Shown: positions 14,801-23,248 of the stretch, one piece after another
Layout: every line of letters begins with the position of its first letter
Position numbering within the stretch: the stretch's first letter is position 1
Assembly: GCA_023665145.1 (NCBI GenBank)
Contig: JAMPEM010000014.1
Span: forward strand, 1-48,150
Reading direction: 5' to 3'
Length of the DNA: 48,150 nucleotides
Source of the DNA: Bacteroides sp.
GTDB lineage: Bacteria > Bacteroidota > Bacteroidia > Bacteroidales > Muribaculaceae
Made by a program: the position numbers and the translations under genes
Notes under the pieces: model-generated
Seen by the model: the letters and a program-made list of their open reading frames with translations, nothing else
Databases searched by the model: none
Told to the model about the DNA's origin: nothing

Positions 14801-16236
14801 AATTTTTTATATTGTTTTAGCATTATAGTTAATTGAGAAAAGGCTTCTATATGAAATATCCTTGATAGAAAAACATAACAAACTAATCCAAATATTATCT
14901 GTAATAATATTATCACAGAAGCGTTGAGATGTGTATAGCTTATAAAATATGATGGAATAGACGAAATTATACTAATAATAAATATTGGAAATATATCCCT
15001 TAATTGGTTTGTTATGGAATAATTAATTAATTTAGAGATTGGGTATAAATTAATAAACAGACAAATAGAATTGTACAATACAATACCCCATGCAACTGCA
15101 TAAACATTAAATAGAAAAGAGATTATTAAAATAATTGTCTCAATGATTTTTTTTAGAAATTCGATTTTTAAAGTAATATTGCTATAACCCATTGATTTAA
15201 CAGCAATCATATTCGTGCTTTGAATGGGCATTAATATTAGAGCAATAGAAAATATCTGAATGAAAGGAGCAGATGGCAACCAACTTTCATTTAATAAAAA
15301 AATTACAAGAGGTTTGGCAGAGATAACCAAAAACATAAGGAGCGGGAAAACAATAAAACAACTAATTTGCGATGACGTTTTAATCATTCTCTTGAGTTTG
15401 TCAACATTATCTTGAGAATCAGAAAATGCAGGGAAAAGAACTGTTTGTATCGAAGTATTTATATTTCCCATAATGAGACTGGGAAACTGTTTACCCCTAT
15501 CAAAAAATGCTAGAGTTGCCGGTTTGTAAAACTTTCCTATTAATATCCCCCTAATATCTTCATAAATTGCGATAATAAAATTAGTTAAGAAAATTTTCCA
15601 ACCAAAATCAAATAAAAGTTTAAACCGCTTAATGGAAAAATGAAATGCAGGTCTCCATGGTACTAAAAAAAACATTAGAATTGTAACCAGAGATTGATTA
15701 ACAACCACTTGCATTGTTAAGGCCCATATGCCATAATCATGTAATGCCATTATAATACCAATAATCCCAGATACAACTATTGCAATCAATGAAGATATAA
15801 ACATCTCTTTAAACAATAGATATTTAGAGACAAAGGCTTTTTGAATCGAATTAATCGCACATGGGATTATCATGAGTGATAAAAATCTCATCGTTTCTAT
15901 AAGTTCGTAATTATTATAAAATGAAGCGATTAATGGCGATGCCATGTATAAAATTACATATAATAAAATAGCTAAAGTAATACTTGATACAAATATCGTT
16001 GAAAAGTCTTTTAAATCAGTTCCTTTCTTTTGAATCAGGGCAGCTGTCAAACCTCCTTCAACAATTACATTTGCCAAATTCACAAATATTACTATTATTG
16101 CAACAGCACCAAATTCTTGTGGCGTTAAAATTCTGGCAAGAAGAATTGTTACAATAAAGGTCGTTAATTGAACACTTGTCCGTTCAAGAAATTTCCATAT
16201 GAAAGACGTAAATATTTTCTTACCTGTATATTCCAT
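14794..16236 (-). CDS. Lipopolysaccharide/EPS flippase (Wzx-like, MOP superfamily)
   Basis: A 480-residue protein with about 12-14 membrane segments. The N-terminus (IFTSFIWKFLERTSVQLTTF then ILLARILTPQEFGAVAIIVI) is typical of the WzxC/RfbX-type polysaccharide_synt family. It moves undecaprenyl-PP-linked repeat units across the inner membrane. It starts one base after the wecB stop and overlaps the polymerase gene. AT-rich. Confidence 0.88.
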   Translation of the reverse strand: MEYTGKKIFTSFIWKFLERTSVQLTTFIVTILLARILTPQEFGAVAIIVIFVNLANVIVEGGLTAALIQKKGTDLKDFSTIFVSSITLAILLYVILYMASPLIASFYNNYELIETMRFLSLMIIPCAINSIQKAFVSKYLLFKEMFISSLIAIVVSGIIGIIMALHDYGIWALTMQVVVNQSLVTILMFFLVPWRPAFHFSIKRFKLLFDFGWKIFLTNFIIAIYEDIRGILIGKFYKPATLAFFDRGKQFPSLIMGNINTSIQTVLFPAFSDSQDNVDKLKRMIKTSSQISCFIVFPLLMFLVISAKPLVIFLLNESWLPSAPFIQIFSIALILMPIQSTNMIAVKSMGYSNITLKIEFLKKIIETIILIISFLFNVYAVAWGIVLYNSICLFINLYPISKLINYSITNQLRDIFPIFIISIISSIPSYFISYTHLNASVIILLQIIFGLVCYVFLSRIFHIEAFSQLTIMLKQYKKLC

Positions 16237-16237
16237 C

Positions 16238-17389
16238 CTACATTAAACGTCTAACTATCCTTTCACAAGCCATACCATCACCATAAGGATTTACGGCCTG
16301 TGACATTTCTTGATAGTGCGATTCGTCATCAAGAAGAACAGATACCTCGTTTACGATTTTGTCATAGTCAGTGCCAACGAGTTTTACCGTTCCTGCAGAA
16401 AGAGCTTCCGGACGTTCTGTGGTGTCTCGCATAACAAGAACCGGCTTGCCCAATCCCGGGGCTTCCTCTTGAATGCCACCACTGTCGGTAAGTACGATGT
16501 TTGATTTCTCCATCAGGTAGACAAACGATAGATATTCCAGCGGCTCGATGAAGAACATGTTGCCCAAGCCCTCAAGGTTTTCCCCGAATACTTCGTGAAT
16601 AGGCTTGCGCACGTTGGGGTTGAGGTGCATAGGATAGACGAAATCCACGTCTGGATATTTCTCATTAAGAGTTTTAATTGCCTTGCACATAGATATGAAT
16701 CCGTCACCGAAGTTCTCGCGGCGATGACCGGTGATAAGCACCAACTTCTTGCCGTCTTTAAGGCGAGTTACATCATATCCTGCATCGGCAAGTAGTTTTT
16801 GTAGATCTTTATCCAGATTAACATCATGCTTCATCTTGTCGATTACCCAATATAGTGCGTCGATGACAGTATTGCCGGTGACTGATATTTTATTTTCCGA
16901 TACATTCTCATTCAAAAGATTCTCCCTACTTAGTGGAGTCGGAGCGAAGTTATATGTAGCAATACGTCCTGTTATTTGACGATTCATTTCCTCCGGCCAC
17001 GGAGAGTATATATTGTGTGTGCGAAGTCCTGCTTCCACATGACCTACAGGTATCTGACGATAGAAAGCCGCCAAAGCAGTGGCAGTAGATGTAGTGGTGT
17101 CTCCGTGGACAAGTACAACATCCGGCTTGGCTTCGTCAAGTACATCTCGCATTCCGGTAAGTACACGTGCCGTTACATCGAAGAGGTCTTGGCCCTGCTT
17201 CATGATATTTAAGTCATAGTCTGGCTTAATATCAAATATCTCCAGTACCTGATCAAGCATCTGTCGATGCTGTCCGGTAACGCAGACTATTGTTTCAAAC
17301 TCATTGGGATGTTTCTGAAACTCCTTAACCAACGGAGCCATCTTGATAGCCTCCGGGCGAGTTCCAAACACAAGCATTATCTTTTTCAT
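16238..17389 (-). CDS. wecB: UDP-N-acetylglucosamine 2-epimerase, non-hydrolysing
   Basis: A 383-residue enzyme that interconverts UDP-GlcNAc and UDP-ManNAc. The start [20 protein letters not shown], the middle [20 protein letters not shown] and LVHGDTTTS, and the C-terminal block [20 protein letters not shown] with TERPEA are all typical. No UDP-ManNAc dehydrogenase (wecC) is near, so ManNAc itself or a product of it may enter the glycan. It lies 17 bases after rfbB and one before the flippase gene. Confidence 0.95.
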   Translation of the reverse strand: MKKIMLVFGTRPEAIKMAPLVKEFQKHPNEFETIVCVTGQHRQMLDQVLEIFDIKPDYDLNIMKQGQDLFDVTARVLTGMRDVLDEAKPDVVLVHGDTTTSTATALAAFYRQIPVGHVEAGLRTHNIYSPWPEEMNRQITGRIATYNFAPTPLSRENLLNENVSENKISVTGNTVIDALYWVIDKMKHDVNLDKDLQKLLADAGYDVTRLKDGKKLVLITGHRRENFGDGFISMCKAIKTLNEKYPDVDFVYPMHLNPNVRKPIHEVFGENLEGLGNMFFIEPLEYLSFVYLMEKSNIVLTDSGGIQEEAPGLGKPVLVMRDTTERPEALSAGTVKLVGTDYDKIVNEVSVLLDDESHYQEMSQAVNPYGDGMACERIVRRLM

Positions 17390-17406
17390 TAAATTGCTAT
17401 GCTAAA

Positions 17407-18534
17407 TTATTGGTACATTTCATCGTAATAGCGGGCGTAGTCACCGGAGGTGATGTTGTCGAGCCAGGATTGGTTGTCGAGGTACCAGCGGACGGTCTTT
17501 TCTATCCCTTCTTCGAATTGGAGGGAGGGTTCCCAGCCGAGTTCTCGCTGGAGTTTGCGGCTGTCGATGGCGTAACGCATATCGTGTCCGAGGCGGTCAG
17601 TAACAAAGGTTATCAATTCGTCGCTGAATCCTTCGGGGTTGCCGAGGAGGCGGTCAACTGTCTTTATTATGACTTTGATTAGATCGATATTCTTCCATTC
17701 GTTGAATCCTCCGATGTTGTAGGTGTCAGCAATCTTCCCTTTGTGGAAGATGAGATCTATGGCGCGTGCATGATCTTCAACATAGAGCCAGTCACGAACG
17801 TTTTCGCCTTTTCCATAGACGGGGAGCGGTTTACGATGTCGGATGTTGTTGATAAATAGGGGTATCAGTTTTTCGGGGAACTGATATGGACCGTAGTTGT
17901 TGGAGCAGTTTGTCACTATGGTCGGCATACCGTATGTATCATGATATGCTCGCACAAAGTGGTCGCTCGATGCTTTGGATGCTGAGTATGGGGAGTGAGG
18001 ATTGTATTTGGTTGTCTCCACGAAAAACTCCGTGCCGTAGGCATGGTGATGTTCTGATGAGGCGGTTGTTGTGAAAGGCGATTCAATTCCCTCAGGGTTT
18101 GTCAACTCTAAAGCACCATATACTTCATCTGTAGAAATGTGGTAGAATCGCTTCCCTTCGTATTTTTCCGGCAATGATTCCCAGTATTCTTTAGCCGCCT
18201 GAAGCAAAGACAATGTGCCCATTACGTTTGTGCGGGCGAATGTAAATGGATCTTTTATTGAACGATCAACGTGACTTTCAGCTGCCAGATGGATTATGCC
18301 ATCGATTTTATATTCTTTGATGATGCGACGCATTTCATCAAGGTCGGCAATATCGGCTTTGACAAAGGTATAGTTGGGTTTGTTCTCAATGTCCTTGAGA
18401 TTGGCAAGGTTGCCGGCGTATGTTAATTTGTCAAGATTAACAATATGATATTCCGGATATTTGTTGACAAACAGCCTTACTACGTGCGAGCCTATAAACC
18501 CGGCTCCTCCGGTTATGAGTATATTACGCTTCAT
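17407..18534 (-). CDS. rfbB: dTDP-glucose 4,6-dehydratase
   Basis: A 375-residue extended SDR. NAD-binding GGAGFIGSH is near the N-terminus. The catalytic residues are in HISTDEVYG (Thr-Asp-Glu) and YSASKASSDHF (Tyr-x3-Lys). The family block TNCSNNYGPYQFPEKLIP is intact. It makes dTDP-4-keto-6-deoxyglucose, step two of dTDP-L-rhamnose synthesis. Its start overlaps the rfbD stop by 11 bases. The C-terminus is slightly longer than in E. coli RfbB. Confidence 0.96.
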   Translation of the reverse strand: MKRNILITGGAGFIGSHVVRLFVNKYPEYHIVNLDKLTYAGNLANLKDIENKPNYTFVKADIADLDEMRRIIKEYKIDGIIHLAAESHVDRSIKDPFTFARTNVMGTLSLLQAAKEYWESLPEKYEGKRFYHISTDEVYGALELTNPEGIESPFTTTASSEHHHAYGTEFFVETTKYNPHSPYSASKASSDHFVRAYHDTYGMPTIVTNCSNNYGPYQFPEKLIPLFINNIRHRKPLPVYGKGENVRDWLYVEDHARAIDLIFHKGKIADTYNIGGFNEWKNIDLIKVIIKTVDRLLGNPEGFSDELITFVTDRLGHDMRYAIDSRKLQRELGWEPSLQFEEGIEKTVRWYLDNQSWLDNITSGDYARYYDEMYQ

Positions 18535-19396
18535 TAGCTTTCAGGTTTTGGATGCAATTCTTCAGTGAATCAATCCAGTATGGGATTTTGCGACTGAAAG
18601 TTTGCTTGTATTTTGTTTTATCGAGAACGGAGTATGAGGGTCGAGTCACAGGCGAGGGAAATTCGTCGCTGTGGCAGGGTTGGATGTCGCATTTGGTGTT
18701 ACCTGCTATTTCTGCAATCATTTTGGTGAAGTCATACCATGAGCAGACCCCTTCATTGGAGAAATGGTAGATACCATCGTTGCCTTCAAATTTTCGATTC
18801 TCAATTATATCATAAATCGCATCGGCAAGGTCTTGTGCATATGTGGGAGTGCCTACTTGATCAAATACGACTTTTAATTCCGGCTTGGCGGATGTGAGGT
18901 TAAGCATCGTCTTGACAAAGTTTTTGCCGTACTCGGAATAAAGCCATGAGGTACGGAAAATCAAAGCTTTGCAACCGCTTGCTTCTATGGCTTGCTCGCC
19001 ATGTAGTTTGGTCATGCCGTAAACACCGGTTGGATTGACAGGCTCCTTCTCTGTGCGAGGTGTATTGCCTAATGAGCCTCCGAATACATAATCTGTAGAA
19101 ATATGTATCAGTGTTCCATTGTTTGCTTTGATTGCCTGAGCAAGATTGTCAACGGCTATTGCGTTGAGTTTCTCGGCAAATGCTACATCATCTTCTGCTT
19201 TATCTACGTTTGTATAGGCAGCGCAGTTGACGATAACATTGACATCGTTATCTTTCACCAGTTCTGCAACGGCGTCAGCATTGGTTATATCAAGCTCCGC
19301 TAAGTCAGTAAAGATATAGTTGTCTTTAGAGACTTGGGCGGCATTACGCATACAATTGCCCAATTGTCCATTAGCGCCTGTAATCAATACGTTCAT
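18524..19396 (-). CDS. rfbD: dTDP-4-dehydrorhamnose reductase
   Basis: A 290-residue SDR with the NADPH motif GANGQLG, the block NCAAYTNVDKAEDD, the segment HISTDYVFGG, and catalytic Tyr-Lys in YGMTKLHGE. It carries out the last step to dTDP-L-rhamnose. Its start overlaps the rfbC stop by four bases (ATGA). Confidence 0.95.
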   Translation of the reverse strand: MNVLITGANGQLGNCMRNAAQVSKDNYIFTDLAELDITNADAVAELVKDNDVNVIVNCAAYTNVDKAEDDVAFAEKLNAIAVDNLAQAIKANNGTLIHISTDYVFGGSLGNTPRTEKEPVNPTGVYGMTKLHGEQAIEASGCKALIFRTSWLYSEYGKNFVKTMLNLTSAKPELKVVFDQVGTPTYAQDLADAIYDIIENRKFEGNDGIYHFSNEGVCSWYDFTKMIAEIAGNTKCDIQPCHSDEFPSPVTRPSYSVLDKTKYKQTFSRKIPYWIDSLKNCIQNLKANEA

Positions 19397-19968
19397 TTTT
19401 CGTAGAGATTTACGTTCATATCAAATGGAGAGTCAAAATCTTTCAGAACGGGATGTTTCGTGTCTTTCTCAGATAAGATTGCATCTTCGGGATTAATCTT
19501 CCAATCTATGCCAAGTGATTCATCCGCTATCGATATACCCCCATCGGCCTCCGGGTGGTAGTAGTTATCGCATTTATACTGAAACACAGCCGTGTCGCTC
19601 AGCACTGCGAATCCGTGGGCAAAACCTCTGGGAACGAAGAACCGGCGGTGGTTATCCTCGTTCAATTCCACAGCTACATGCTTGCCATAAGTTGGCGAAC
19701 CTTTGCGTATGTCGACGGCCACATCAAGTACACGACCTTTGACGCAACGGACAAGTTTGCTTTGTGTGTATGGAGGACGCTGGAAATGGAGGCCTCGCAT
19801 CACTCCGCGAGTGGACATTGATTCATTGTCTTGAACAAAGTTGACAGGTTGTACTTTTTCATCGAATTCGCGCTTAGAATAGCTTTCAAAGAAGTAACCG
19901 CGCGAATCCTTGAAGACACGAGGCTCAATGATGACCACCCCATCAATATCTGTTTTGATAACTTCCAT
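19393..19968 (-). CDS. rfbC: dTDP-4-dehydrorhamnose 3,5-epimerase
   Basis: A 191-residue cupin. The active-site His is in MRGLHFQRPP and the catalytic Asp region is DVAVDIRKGSPTYGKHV, followed by PRGFAHGFAVLSDTA, as in RmlC. It epimerises the 4-keto sugar at C3 and C5. It sits three bases after rfbA. Normal length. Confidence 0.96.
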   Translation of the reverse strand: MEVIKTDIDGVVIIEPRVFKDSRGYFFESYSKREFDEKVQPVNFVQDNESMSTRGVMRGLHFQRPPYTQSKLVRCVKGRVLDVAVDIRKGSPTYGKHVAVELNEDNHRRFFVPRGFAHGFAVLSDTAVFQYKCDNYYHPEADGGISIADESLGIDWKINPEDAILSEKDTKHPVLKDFDSPFDMNVNLYEK

Positions 19969-19971
19969 ATC

Positions 19972-20877
19972 TTAGTCGAGATTTTTAGCACCGGTTCGCT
20001 CCACTTCGTCTATCACCTTCATCAGGTACTGACCGTACTGATTTTTTAGCATTGGGCGTGCAAGTTCTATCATCTTCTCTTTTGCAATCCAGCCTTGACG
20101 ATATGCGATGCCTTCAAGGCAAGCGATTTTTAGTCCCTGGCGTTTCTCCAATACTTCTACATAAATTGAAGCTTCGGCGAGCGAATCGTGTGTACCTGTG
20201 TCAAGCCATGCGAAACCTCTTGGTAATGTCTGCACCATAAGTTCGCCATCTCTCAGAAACTCTTGATTAACGGTAGTGATTTCAAGCTCACCTCGAGCTG
20301 AAGGCTTTATATAAGTTGCCACATCAACTACCTTGTTAGGATAAAAATAAAGACCAACAACCGCGTAATTGCTTTTCGGGTGTTCCGGTTTCTCTTCAAT
20401 TGATAGGCAATTCCCATTGCTGTCAAACTCTGCAACTCCGTATCTTTCCGGGTCATTTACCCAATAACCAAAAACCGTTGCTTTTGAATTCTTTTCAGCG
20501 GCCTCTACAGCTTTTTTTAAGATATCAGAAAATCCTGCACCATGGAAAATATTGTCACCCAAAACCAGACATACAGTGTCGCTTCCAATAAACTCTTTTC
20601 CAATGATAAATGCCTGGGCGAGTCCGTCCGGAGAGGGTTGTTCAGCATATGTGAATTTCACACCATAGTCTGACCCGTCGCCAAGCAGCCGCCTGAATCC
20701 CGGCAAATCCTGTGGTGTGGAAATTATGAGGATATCCCGAATCCCGGCCTGCATCAGTGTGGAAATGGGATAATACACCATCGGCTTATCAAAGATAGGT
20801 AGCAATTGTTTGCTAACTCCTTTTGTAATAGGATAAAGACGTGTGCCGGATCCACCGGCAAGCACTATTCCTTTCAT
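19972..20877 (-). CDS. rfbA: Glucose-1-phosphate thymidylyltransferase
   Basis: A 301-residue nucleotidyltransferase. The signature [20 protein letters not shown] is followed by [15 protein letters not shown], the metal site is in [10 protein letters not shown], and [10 protein letters not shown] and [10 protein letters not shown] are present. It makes dTDP-glucose from glucose-1-phosphate and dTTP, the first step of the rhamnose path. All four rfb genes are in the order A-C-D-B on the - strand. The 140-bp gap to the upstream regulator gene holds an 8-bp dyad at 20901-20922 and nothing else I recognise. Confidence 0.96.
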   Translation of the reverse strand: MKGIVLAGGSGTRLYPITKGVSKQLLPIFDKPMVYYPISTLMQAGIRDILIISTPQDLPGFRRLLGDGSDYGVKFTYAEQPSPDGLAQAFIIGKEFIGSDTVCLVLGDNIFHGAGFSDILKKAVEAAEKNSKATVFGYWVNDPERYGVAEFDSNGNCLSIEEKPEHPKSNYAVVGLYFYPNKVVDVATYIKPSARGELEITTVNQEFLRDGELMVQTLPRGFAWLDTGTHDSLAEASIYVEVLEKRQGLKIACLEGIAYRQGWIAKEKMIELARPMLKNQYGQYLMKVIDEVERTGAKNLD

Positions 20878-20900
20878 TTTTGTTGATTATAACTATTTAT

Positions 20901-20922
20901 AGAGTGAAATCGTATTCGCTCT
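20901..20922. other. Short hairpin between the regulator gene and rfbA
   Basis: AGAGTGAA and TTCGCTCT pair over 8 bp (one G-T) around a 6-base loop. There is no T run after it on the - strand. It could influence read-through from the regulator gene into rfbA; this is only a suggestion. Confidence 0.3.
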
Positions 20923-21017
20923 TGTTTTGTAAATTCTGTAATTTCTTGCAAGTTAAGATATTGCGGTATTATACGTTTGTTATATCCGGATGTCTGATTA
21001 CATTGGTCCGGGTGTCT

Positions 21018-22430
21018 TCAGAATTTCGGACTGAGGGCGTGGGCGCGGTCTATAGGGCGGACGTAAAATTCTTCGACGGTGACTTCGGCCTTGATGGAGT
21101 ATTTCTCGGAGAGACGAATGTAGATTTGTCTTACATCCGTGCCTTCTTTGATATCGTAAATCTTACCTTTATAACCCGACATTATGCCACCCGTTATTAT
21201 CACTTCACGGCCGATTCCTAACGGCATTTCGGGTGTCAGTTCTATTTTTATATCCGGTGTGAATATCCCTATCATTCGCTCAAATAGGGCCATACTTTTA
21301 GAGTCAATCACCGAATAGTCGCTGTCTCCATTATTGGCGTTGCGGAAGAACCATCCGATGTTCTCTGTCCGGATAATGGTTTCTATTTTCTTTATATGAC
21401 GGGGGCGGAGATGGAGGAATACAACATCCGTGATGACGGGGACGTTTTCAGTAACTATTTTATTGCCGACTCTGCTAATCTCATGCTTTTGTGGATAAAA
21501 GAGTGTTCCTTTGTCATAAAACTCGCTGCAACTCGTTTTGATTTGTTTCCGAAACTTGTCAAAGTCGAAACCACGTCTGACTTTCATTGCATACCAACGT
21601 TTTCCCGATGGAGAGAATGCTTCCGCTACGCGATGTTTTATCTTGAGTCCTTCTTCTACAGATAGTTCCGTACCTTGAATGAATCGCAGGTATTCAAACT
21701 GTTCCGGTATTACACCAAGGATCTGTTTTATGTCCGAGAGTCTAACTCCGATATTCCTTGCTTTCAGTGTCCACAATGCCAAAATTGTCTTGGTAGTGAG
21801 GCAGTCTTCAAAGCTTATACCCTTCATGCGAAGATACAAGTCAATACCGAATAATACCTCTTTAACGAGTTGAGGTGTCCGTTTGCGACTCTGTTTCAGG
21901 TCAAAAACATATTTTCGGCTGTGATGGAAATCTTCGGTGTTTATAATGTCGTCAAGTTGGGCAAATTCCGGCTTGTATTCTTCTGTCGTCAGAGTAACAA
22001 TGTTATCAATATCTGTTGATACATTAAACAGCAGATAGAGGAAAACAGCCAATTCCGGTCTTGACTTTGCATCAGTGAGGATAACGTCGAATATCTTTTC
22101 TATCTTGGAAAGTTCAGTGTGCAGTTGATTGGTATCGGCACTACAATCAAGGTCTCGCAATTCTTTTATGCCGTCTAAGGAATTATCGGCTATGCCATTC
22201 TCTTCGCAATATTCACGGTAGATTGTGTTCAGCTTCTTGATATATCGCTGTCGGCTTGATAAGGTAAGTCCCCGGTCTATCATGTCGGCTATCCAGATAC
22301 ACATCCGGTTTTCTACCGACATATCTTCATAACCTCGAATAGATTTAAGGAATGACGTTATCGCCTTGTATTCGATGGTTCGGCAGGAGACGTTATTAAG
22401 CCGTGTTGCAACAAATTCAGAAAATAGCAT
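21018..22430 (-). CDS. Fused integrase-like/NusG-like (UpxY-type) transcription antiterminator
   Basis: A 470-residue protein, over twice the length of usual UpxY proteins. Residues about 277-385 are a NusG N-terminal (NGN) domain (KRWYAMKVRRGFDFDKFR, then VTENVPVITDVVFLHL). Residues about 405-440 are a KOW motif (GREVIITGGIMSGYKGKIYD). Residues 1-85 look like the SAM-like core-binding domain of tyrosine recombinases (SSRQRYIKKLNTIYREY). Residues 120-250 keep the outline of the catalytic domain (AVFLYLLFNVSTDIDNIVTL; LALWTLKARNIGVRLSDIKQ then ILG), but the R, HxxR and second H positions are replaced, so recombinase activity is unlikely. It is the first gene of the glycan operon, as UpxY genes are in Bacteroides capsule loci, so it probably promotes full transcription of this locus. 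No upxZ-like partner follows. Confidence 0.82.
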   Translation of the reverse strand: MLFSEFVATRLNNVSCRTIEYKAITSFLKSIRGYEDMSVENRMCIWIADMIDRGLTLSSRQRYIKKLNTIYREYCEENGIADNSLDGIKELRDLDCSADTNQLHTELSKIEKIFDVILTDAKSRPELAVFLYLLFNVSTDIDNIVTLTTEEYKPEFAQLDDIINTEDFHHSRKYVFDLKQSRKRTPQLVKEVLFGIDLYLRMKGISFEDCLTTKTILALWTLKARNIGVRLSDIKQILGVIPEQFEYLRFIQGTELSVEEGLKIKHRVAEAFSPSGKRWYAMKVRRGFDFDKFRKQIKTSCSEFYDKGTLFYPQKHEISRVGNKIVTENVPVITDVVFLHLRPRHIKKIETIIRTENIGWFFRNANNGDSDYSVIDSKSMALFERMIGIFTPDIKIELTPEMPLGIGREVIITGGIMSGYKGKIYDIKEGTDVRQIYIRLSEKYSIKAEVTVEEFYVRPIDRAHALSPKF

Positions 22431-22578
22431 ATTGTAAAATGCTTATTTTACGATTGTTGCACAACAACAACGGTGAACCAAAATTTAAGTCGATATAATT
22501 CTTAAATTCCTCCTTTTCTATTGTCTTACGGCACAAAAGGAGGTTTGAATAGCGATATGTTCCGGTCATTGTTGTCAT
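22417..22578 (-). CDS. Candidate leader small ORF overlapping the antiterminator gene
   Basis: A 53-codon ATG-started frame in the leader of the glycan operon. It is basic, contains RKTIEKEEFKNYIDLNFG, and ends 14 bases inside the antiterminator gene in another frame. It begins after the first leader hairpin and runs through the second. It could be a leader peptide coupled to the regulator gene, or a chance frame. No family is recognised. Confidence 0.25.
   Translation of the reverse strand: MTTMTGTYRYSNLLLCRKTIEKEEFKNYIDLNFGSPLLLCNNRKISILQYAIF
22509..22543 (-). other. Leader hairpin 2 of the glycan operon
   Basis: A perfect 9-bp stem, CCTCCTTTT / AAAAGGAGG, with a 17-base loop, in the untranslated leader. 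The AGGAGG in the right arm is about 80 bases from the regulator start, so it is not its ribosome site. It may be a structural signal in the leader RNA. Confidence 0.45.
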
Positions 22579-22607
22579 CAAACAATTCCACAGAAAAGTA
22601 GAAAACC

Positions 22608-22634
22608 TAAGTAACTCTTAGTTAGAGTTACTTA
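22608..22634 (-). other. Leader hairpin 1 of the glycan operon, possible pause or terminator
   Basis: A perfect 11-bp stem (TAAGTAACTCT / AGAGTTACTTA) with a 5-base loop, about 50 bases after the predicted transcription start. On the transcribed strand it is followed by GGTTTTCTACTTTTC. It is a plausible pause or termination site on which a NusG-like antiterminator could act. Confidence 0.45.
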
Positions 22635-22688
22635 ACCTTCCACACCCCGATTAGATACTCACCATAATCATCGAGGGCTTTTCGGTTG

Positions 22689-22720
22689 CAAAATTAAAGA
22701 AAAATATTGAATCGTACAAA
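22689..22720 (-). promoter_or_regulatory. Predicted promoter of the glycan operon
   Basis: On the - strand: TTTG (22720-22717), a 20-base spacer, then TAATTTTG (22696-22689), matching the Bacteroidota TTTG/TAnnTTTG consensus. The predicted start near 22682 leaves a leader of about 250 bases. I see no inverted repeats flanking it, so it does not look like an invertible promoter. Confidence 0.6.
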
Positions 22721-22765
22721 TAAAAACGAATGTGCTATATGCTATTTCAGTTTTGGTTAATAAAA

Positions 22766-22882
22766 TCAACGAATATCATGACGCTGACCTGTTTTGTCTT
22801 TGGCTTCACCAATATCAACGAGAATGGGATTGAAATAAACGTTAGAAAAACAACCTATAGTTTTAACTCGTAGGCGTTCCAT
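22766..22882 (-). CDS. Candidate 38-residue small ORF inside a repeat element
   Basis: ATG-started frame ending RHDIR, with a protein-like middle (NVYFNPILVDIGEAKDKTGQ). Its start codon lies in one copy of the REP-like repeat. The corresponding start in the next copy (about 22986) reaches a stop after four codons. It could be a small gene, or the tail of an old gene joined to a repeat. It lies upstream of the glycan promoter on the same strand. Confidence 0.3.
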   Translation of the reverse strand: MERLRVKTIGCFSNVYFNPILVDIGEAKDKTGQRHDIR

Positions 22883-22926
22883 AAACTATAAACTCAACTT
22901 TCGCAAGCTTTAACTTGCGAAAAGTT
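22850..22926 (-). repeat. REP-like repeat, copy B
   Basis: Hairpin at 22896-22926 (AACTTTCGCAAG / CTTGCGAAAAGTT, one bulged A), then on the - strand TTTATAGTTTATGGAACG and a TTAAAA-containing flank. It is homologous to copy A at 22949-23043 and copy C at 40930-41033. Confidence 0.65.
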
Positions 22927-22948
22927 AGGAGGTTGAAGGTTAGAGGTT

Positions 22949-23043
22949 AGAAAATTATCGAAAAATTTAACTCAACGACGTTCCATAAACCATAAACCAT
23001 AAACCTCAAGTTTCTCAAGTTGCCCCGCAGCTTGAGAAACTTG
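22949..23043 (-). repeat. REP-like repeat, copy A
   Basis: A perfect 13-bp stem at 23007-23043 (CAAGTTTCTCAAG / CTTGAGAAACTTG), then GTTTATGG repeated three times, GGAACG and TTTTTCGATAAT on the - strand. Compared with copy B, the stem has T-A where B has G-C, a compensated change. Three heptamers (GGTTGAA, GGTTAGA, GGTTAGA) lie between the two copies. Confidence 0.7.
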
Positions 23044-23098
23044 AATTTCAAAGAATATGTTTAAGAACAGATTTTTAATATTTAACAATATTTTGATT

Positions 23099-23128
23099 TT
23101 TGGGTATGAGAATTTTTTTGTATTTTTG
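23099..23128 (+). promoter_or_regulatory. Possible distal promoter of the deoC operon
   Basis: TTTG (23099-23102), an 18-base spacer, TATTTTTG (23121-23128); good match to the Bacteroidota consensus. It would give an untranslated leader of about 115 bases. A second -7-like box lies closer to the gene at 23198-23205. Confidence 0.45.
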
Positions 23129-23197
23129 CTTTCCGATATTGCCCCAATTTACATAAATATATTGGGTTGTATTGGATAAGTGATTGATTGTTAGTAA

Positions 23198-23205
23198 TAT
23201 ATTTG
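23198..23205 (+). promoter_or_regulatory. Possible proximal -7 box of the deoC operon
   Basis: TATATTTG fits TAnnTTTG. The only upstream TTG at a fair distance is at 23172-23174 (23-base spacer). It would start transcription about 35 bases before the deoC ATG. Confidence 0.4.
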
Positions 23206-23248
23206 CATAGCAGCAATCTTAGATTATTAACCTTAATTCAGATTTATT

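Noticed and set aside
22538..22543. AGGAGG as a strong ribosome site for the antiterminator gene
   Set aside because: It is over 100 bases upstream of the ATG and paired in a hairpin; no start codon follows at ribosome-site distance.
22689..22720. Invertible capsule promoter
   Set aside because: No inverted repeats flank the predicted promoter at a suitable distance, and no intact recombinase is near; the fused protein lacks catalytic residues.
22417..23248. Attachment site or integrated element near the integrase-like protein
   Set aside because: No tRNA, no direct repeats of att length, and the protein's NusG half plus dead catalytic half explain it without an integrative element.
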